NCBI GenBank assembly: GCA_026990095.1
Contig: JALSIL010000540.1
Location: 1-9,431, forward strand
DNA: 9,431 nt
Direction of reading: 5' to 3'
Origin: Lysobacterales bacterium
GTDB lineage: Bacteria > Pseudomonadota > Gammaproteobacteria > Xanthomonadales > Marinicellaceae
Below, in pieces: positions 5,995-9,431 of the stretch. How positions within the stretch are numbered: position 1 is the stretch's first letter; every line of letters begins with the position of its first letter. A program made the translations under genes and the position numbers. The notes beneath the pieces are model-generated. The model searched no databases and was not told the DNA's origin. It was given only the letters and a program-made list of their open reading frames with translations.

Positions 5995-8322
5995 ATGCTT
6001 AAAAAAAATCTCTCTTGCCTTGCTTTCACTGCCTTATTCTTTAGTGCTGTTATTCAGGCAGAGTCCTTATACGACACCAATGATAAATTCCGTCAACTTG
6101 AAGAAATCCTACCAACACCAAACAATCAACGTATTGCCAGTGGTGCACCAGGGCCAGAATATTGGCAACAACGCACCGAATATGTGATTGAAGTGATCTT
6201 AGATGATGATAATCAAAGAATCACTGGTTCTGAACTTATCACTTACTACAATAATTCACCCCATGATTTAAACTATCTTTGGATGCAACTGGACCAAAAC
6301 CGATACCAGGCGGACTCTGATAACATCTTAGCCGAAACTGCACCGAAAGATTTTGAAAAATTTGATTACAAAACCTATGCCAAACTACTTAAAAGAGAAA
6401 AATTTAAAGGCGGTTACGCCATAACCGCAGTCAAATCTCAAGATGGCAAAGCATTAAAGCACACCATCAACAAAACCATGATGCGAATTGATTTATCCCA
6501 ACCACTAAAAGCGGGCGAGTCCATGACTTTTAGTGTTGATTGGTGGTATAACATTGTTGATGCCAAAGTTATTGGTGGTCGCGGCGGCTACGAATACTTT
6601 GAGAAAAATAAAAATTACATCTACGAAATTGCCCGCTGGCAACCTCGTATGGTCGCCTATATGGATGTTACTGGATGGCAAAACAAACAGTTTTTAGGAA
6701 ATGGTGAATTTACCCTCAGCATGAGTGATTTCACAGTTAGCATCACAGTTCCAGCTGACCACATTGTGGCAGCCACAGGTGAATTGCAAAATCCAGATGA
6801 TGTCCTTAGCACCTTACAAAAGAAACGATTAGCACAGGCAAAAACAGCAGATACTCCTGTTTATATCGTGACGCCCAAAGAAGCCCAAAAAACCGAAAAG
6901 AAAAAATCCAACGACTCTAAAACTTGGATATTTAAAGCCGAAAACGTGCGTGATTTTGCCTTTGCATCCTCACGTAAATTCATCTGGGATGCCCAAGGGT
7001 TTAATCAAAATGGTCATGTTATCATGGCAATGAGTGCCTACCCTAATGAAGCCAATCCTTTATGGCATCAGTATTCAACTCCTAGCATTATTCACACCAT
7101 GGATGTCTATTCCAAATACACCTTTGATTACCCTTATCCAGTGGCTTGGTCGGTCAACGGCCCTGTTGGCGGCATGGAATACCCGATGATTTGTTTTAAT
7201 GGTCCACGCCCTTATGATGACAAAACTTACAATGGTAAAGCCGATGAAGACTATGAATGGAAACATTCAAAATATGGCTTGATTTCTGTCATCATTCACG
7301 AAGTGGGCCACAATTATTTCCCCATGATTGTTAATTCAGACGAACGCCAATGGACTTGGATGGATGAAGGTTTAAACACCTTTTTGCAATTTTTAGCCGA
7401 AAGCGAATGGGAAGAAGACTACCCTGCCCGACGAGGCGAGGCAAAAAACATTGTCGGCTACATGAGTTCCGACAACCAAGTGCCTATTATGACTAATTCC
7501 GAATCCTTGTTGCAGTTTGGCAATAATGCTTACGCTAAACCAGCCACCGCACTAAACATTTTGCGTGAAACTATATTGGGTCGTGAGTTGTTTGACTTTG
7601 CCTTTAAAGAATACGCACGACGTTGGAAATTTAAGCACCCCATGCCAAGTGATTTTTTCCGCACCATGGAAGATGCCAGCGGCATTGACTTAGACTGGTT
7701 TTGGCGTGGGTGGTTTTACACCACTGATCATGTTGATATTGCTATTAAAGAAGTGCATTTGATGCAAATGGACACACGCAACCCAAAAATTGATAAAGCC
7801 AACTTGCGTAAAGATGACGAACAAGAACCAACCACAATCACACAACAACGAAACAAAGATTACAACTATTTGGTTCAACGCAAACCTGAACTCAAAGACT
7901 TTTATAACAGTTACGACCGTTTTGATGTAAGCAACAAGGACAAAAAAGATTATAAAGAACTGCTGGAAAAACTGGACGATAATGAAAAATCTTTACTCAA
8001 CATCAAACGCAATATTTATGTCATTGATTTTGAAAACATTGGCGGCTTAGTTATGCCAATTCTATTAAAAGTGACTTACACCGATGGCAGTGAAAAAATG
8101 ATGCGAATACCTGCTGAAATTTGGCGAAAAAACAACCATAAAGTTTCTAAAATGATTATGACCAAAAAAGAAATTAAGTCCTTAGAAATTGACCCCTTTT
8201 TAGAAACAGCAGATACCAATGTTGACAACAACAACTGGCCAGCAAAATTGGTAAAAACGCGTTTCCAATTATGGAAGAAGAAGTACAAAGACTCACCCAT
8301 GAAAGAAGCAAACAAACAATAA
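5995..8322 (+). CDS. Secreted M1 family (gluzincin) zinc metallopeptidase
   Basis: A 775-residue exported enzyme expected to remove N-terminal residues from peptides. The N-terminus MLKKNLSCLAFTALFFSAVIQA is a Sec signal peptide with probable cleavage after A22. This decides the start: the frame stays open upstream to an ATG at 5797, but that would overlap the POT gene and bury the signal sequence. After a beta-rich N-terminal domain come the substrate-binding GGMEYPM (392-398), the zinc motif H435-E436-V-G-H439 with third ligand E458 (exact x18 spacing, WMDEGLNTF) and the likely catalytic tyrosine Y513 in AYAKPATALNILR. The catalytic unit closes near DLDWFWRGWF (565-574). The ~200-residue C-terminal part has a Lys/Asp-rich stretch and then GGLVMPILLKVTYTDGSE...RIPAEIWR and DPFLETADTN..NNWP, a pattern I associate with the longer M1 enzymes of Bacteroidetes and Gammaproteobacteria. 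No Shine-Dalgarno sequence is evident. The divergent POT genes suggest its products are imported peptides. Exact specificity is unknown. Confidence 0.93.
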   Translation: MLKKNLSCLAFTALFFSAVIQAESLYDTNDKFRQLEEILPTPNNQRIASGAPGPEYWQQRTEYVIEVILDDDNQRITGSELITYYNNSPHDLNYLWMQLDQNRYQADSDNILAETAPKDFEKFDYKTYAKLLKREKFKGGYAITAVKSQDGKALKHTINKTMMRIDLSQPLKAGESMTFSVDWWYNIVDAKVIGGRGGYEYFEKNKNYIYEIARWQPRMVAYMDVTGWQNKQFLGNGEFTLSMSDFTVSITVPADHIVAATGELQNPDDVLSTLQKKRLAQAKTADTPVYIVTPKEAQKTEKKKSNDSKTWIFKAENVRDFAFASSRKFIWDAQGFNQNGHVIMAMSAYPNEANPLWHQYSTPSIIHTMDVYSKYTFDYPYPVAWSVNGPVGGMEYPMICFNGPRPYDDKTYNGKADEDYEWKHSKYGLISVIIHEVGHNYFPMIVNSDERQWTWMDEGLNTFLQFLAESEWEEDYPARRGEAKNIVGYMSSDNQVPIMTNSESLLQFGNNAYAKPATALNILRETILGRELFDFAFKEYARRWKFKHPMPSDFFRTMEDASGIDLDWFWRGWFYTTDHVDIAIKEVHLMQMDTRNPKIDKANLRKDDEQEPTTITQQRNKDYNYLVQRKPELKDFYNSYDRFDVSNKDKKDYKELLEKLDDNEKSLLNIKRNIYVIDFENIGGLVMPILLKVTYTDGSEKMMRIPAEIWRKNNHKVSKMIMTKKEIKSLEIDPFLETADTNVDNNNWPAKLVKTRFQLWKKKYKDSPMKEANKQ

Positions 8323-8332
8323 AAGGTAAATT

Positions 8333-8716
8333 ATGTATTATAAAATTCTAACAAACAAAGATTTCGAAACCGCCACAAGTGACCTAGAAAAATGTGTTAT
8401 TGATGGTGGCTTTGGTGTTCTGCATATCCATAACATCGGCAACACGTTACGCAGCAAAGGGGTGGAATTTGCAGAAAATTGCAATGTATTAGAAGTCTGC
8501 AACCCAAAGATTGCAGCTCAAGTGATGGCTCAAGATATGCAACTCAACATGGCTTTGCCTTGCCGAATTTCTGTTTACACCCAAAACGGCGATACCTTTA
8601 TCGGCATGATTAAACCAGAAAAAATGCTCAGTAGTTTATCGGATAATGATGAACTCAAAACCATTGCCCTAGGCGTTGAACAAACACTGATGCAAATGAT
8701 TGACAATGCCAAATAA
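8333..8716 (+). CDS. DUF302 domain protein
   Basis: A 127-residue soluble protein with no signal peptide or membrane segment. It has the DUF302 pattern: an N-terminal segment that would regulate or bind something unknown (FETATSDLEKCVIDGGFGVLHIHNIGNTL), then NVLEVCNPKIAAQVM (C56 in the conserved CNP), LNMALPCRISVYTQNGDTFIGMIKP (C77 in LPC) and a C-terminal helix (ELKTIALGVEQTLMQMIDNA). The family is a small alpha/beta fold found widely in bacteria and archaea with no established biochemical function; the conserved cysteines suggest metal or redox chemistry, but that is a guess. The start is clear: AAAGG lies 6 nt before the ATG and only 10 bp separate it from the peptidase stop, so it is co-transcribed with the M1 gene. 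Its 3' end overlaps the SDR gene. Confidence 0.9.
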   Translation: MYYKILTNKDFETATSDLEKCVIDGGFGVLHIHNIGNTLRSKGVEFAENCNVLEVCNPKIAAQVMAQDMQLNMALPCRISVYTQNGDTFIGMIKPEKMLSSLSDNDELKTIALGVEQTLMQMIDNAK

Positions 8717-9395
8717 ATTAGAAAATAAAACAATCTTCCTCACGGGTGCATGTGGCGGACTGGGCTCTGCTCTGGCTTTAGAATTATGCCAGGGGCAAGC
8801 CGATGTCATTATTTCGGATAAAAATCCACGTTCCTTAAACATTATGTGTGACAAAATAGTCAAACAAGGCGGCAAAGAACCCATGGTTTATCCCATGGAT
8901 TTGGTTGGGGCAACACCCGATGACTTTTATCAACTATCCAAAACCGTTGATGAAAATATTGGCAAACTCGATGCCTTGGTGCATACGGCTGCTGAATTCA
9001 GCGGATTGACTGAATTTTCGCATTATGAAGCCACTCGCTGGTTGCAAGAAATGCAGATAAACCTCAATTCCCCTGTTTTTTTAACTCAAGCTTTATTACC
9101 TTTGCTTAAAAAAAGCCATGGTTCAATTATATTTACAACAGAAAATTTAGACACTGTTGCCAAAGCTTATTGGGCGGCTTATGGTGTAACAAAAGCAGGA
9201 ATCAACCATTTTGCCTCCATATTAGAACAAGAAATGGAGGACTTCAATGTCAGTGTCAACACCCTGTGTCCACAACCAATGAAAACCCAACTACGTGCCA
9301 AAGCATGGCCGGCGGAAACAGGGACAAACTTAGCACAACCCGAAACAGTGGTTAAAAAATACCTAGAATTATTAAAGATGACTATTGGCAGATAG
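8706..9395 (+). CDS. Short-chain dehydrogenase/reductase, YciK-like, with altered active site
   Basis: A 229-residue Rossmann-fold protein resembling E. coli YciK, an SDR of unproven substrate. Visible elements are the dinucleotide loop TGACGGLG (13-20), D38 at the end of the second strand (which favours NAD over NADP in classical SDRs), D65, N119 in MQINLNSPVFLTQALLPLL, and the catalytic pair Y159 and K163 in YGVTK. Two features deviate. The usual serine 13 residues before the tyrosine is E146 (FTTENLDT), and the NNAG segment reads HTAA (93-96). It is slightly shorter than YciK (about 250), mainly at the C-terminus. ATG 8706 is preferred to the TTG two codons earlier, though neither has a clear ribosome binding site. 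The 11-bp overlap with DUF302 points to coupled translation. It may be an active dehydrogenase with an altered mechanism, or a nucleotide-binding non-catalytic relative. Confidence 0.88.
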   Translation: MPNKLENKTIFLTGACGGLGSALALELCQGQADVIISDKNPRSLNIMCDKIVKQGGKEPMVYPMDLVGATPDDFYQLSKTVDENIGKLDALVHTAAEFSGLTEFSHYEATRWLQEMQINLNSPVFLTQALLPLLKKSHGSIIFTTENLDTVAKAYWAAYGVTKAGINHFASILEQEMEDFNVSVNTLCPQPMKTQLRAKAWPAETGTNLAQPETVVKKYLELLKMTIGR

Positions 9396-9414
9396 CATTA
9401 CTCTTTAAATGACT

Positions 9415-9431
9415 TATAATCAAACCCATGA
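9415..9431 (+). promoter_or_regulatory. Candidate -10 box and start codon of the next gene
   Basis: After the SDR stop, a perfect TATAAT (9415-9420) is followed 7 nt later by ATG at 9428, two bases before the window ends. If both are real, the transcript would begin at or next to the start codon, i.e. leaderless or nearly so. No -35 match sits at 16-18 bp; TTGGCA (9385-9390) is 24 bp away, which is too far. A chance hit is possible in AT-rich DNA. Confidence 0.3.

Noticed and set aside
8669..8884. Minus-strand 71-codon frame across the DUF302/SDR junction
   Set aside because: It is a shadow of two well-supported plus-strand genes, with no recognisable domain.

Overview
The window reads as a chromosomal segment of an AT-rich Gammaproteobacterium. 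The best taxonomic hint is the 3' end of rsmA/ksgA, whose protein closely follows the Escherichia coli pattern as I remember it (FTPRPKVDS, QRRKTI-N-L). The SDR at the right end resembles gammaproteobacterial YciK. I cannot name a genus. Codon use and base composition look even throughout. I see no tRNA, rRNA, IS element, phage gene, CRISPR array or clear sign of recent transfer.

Layout. (1) Positions 2-322, plus strand: the C-terminal part of RsmA, cut by the window edge. (2) Positions 387-1967, minus strand: a two-gene unit, an FmdB-type zinc-ribbon protein followed 15 bp later by a six-helix membrane protein with a TPR-like C-terminal half. (3) Positions 1968-2063: a 7-bp-stem palindrome that looks like a dispersed repeat, abutting a good intrinsic terminator for the transporter operon. 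(4) Positions 2064-5882, minus strand: two tandem POT/PTR2 (proton-coupled oligopeptide) transporters 24 bp apart. The first transcribed is 517 aa. The second is 746 aa and carries two large extra hydrophobic insertions. (5) Positions 5883-5994: a divergent AT-rich promoter region. (6) Positions 5995-9395, plus strand: a secreted M1 metallopeptidase, a DUF302 protein 10 bp downstream, and a YciK-like SDR that overlaps the DUF302 gene by 11 bp. A TATAAT box and an ATG at the extreme right edge may open the next gene.

How the genes may fit together. The centre looks like a peptide-utilisation locus. An exported aminopeptidase-type M1 enzyme trims peptides in the periplasm or outside the cell, and the divergently transcribed POT pair would import di- and tripeptides with protons. 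DUF302 and the SDR are probably co-transcribed with the peptidase, but their roles are unknown. The SDR lacks the usual catalytic serine. rsmA and the FmdB/TPR pair are unrelated housekeeping or unknown-function neighbours.

I found no clearly new defence or mobile system. The most unusual item is the enlarged POT transporter, with about 20 hydrophobic segments, next to an ordinary-sized paralogue.
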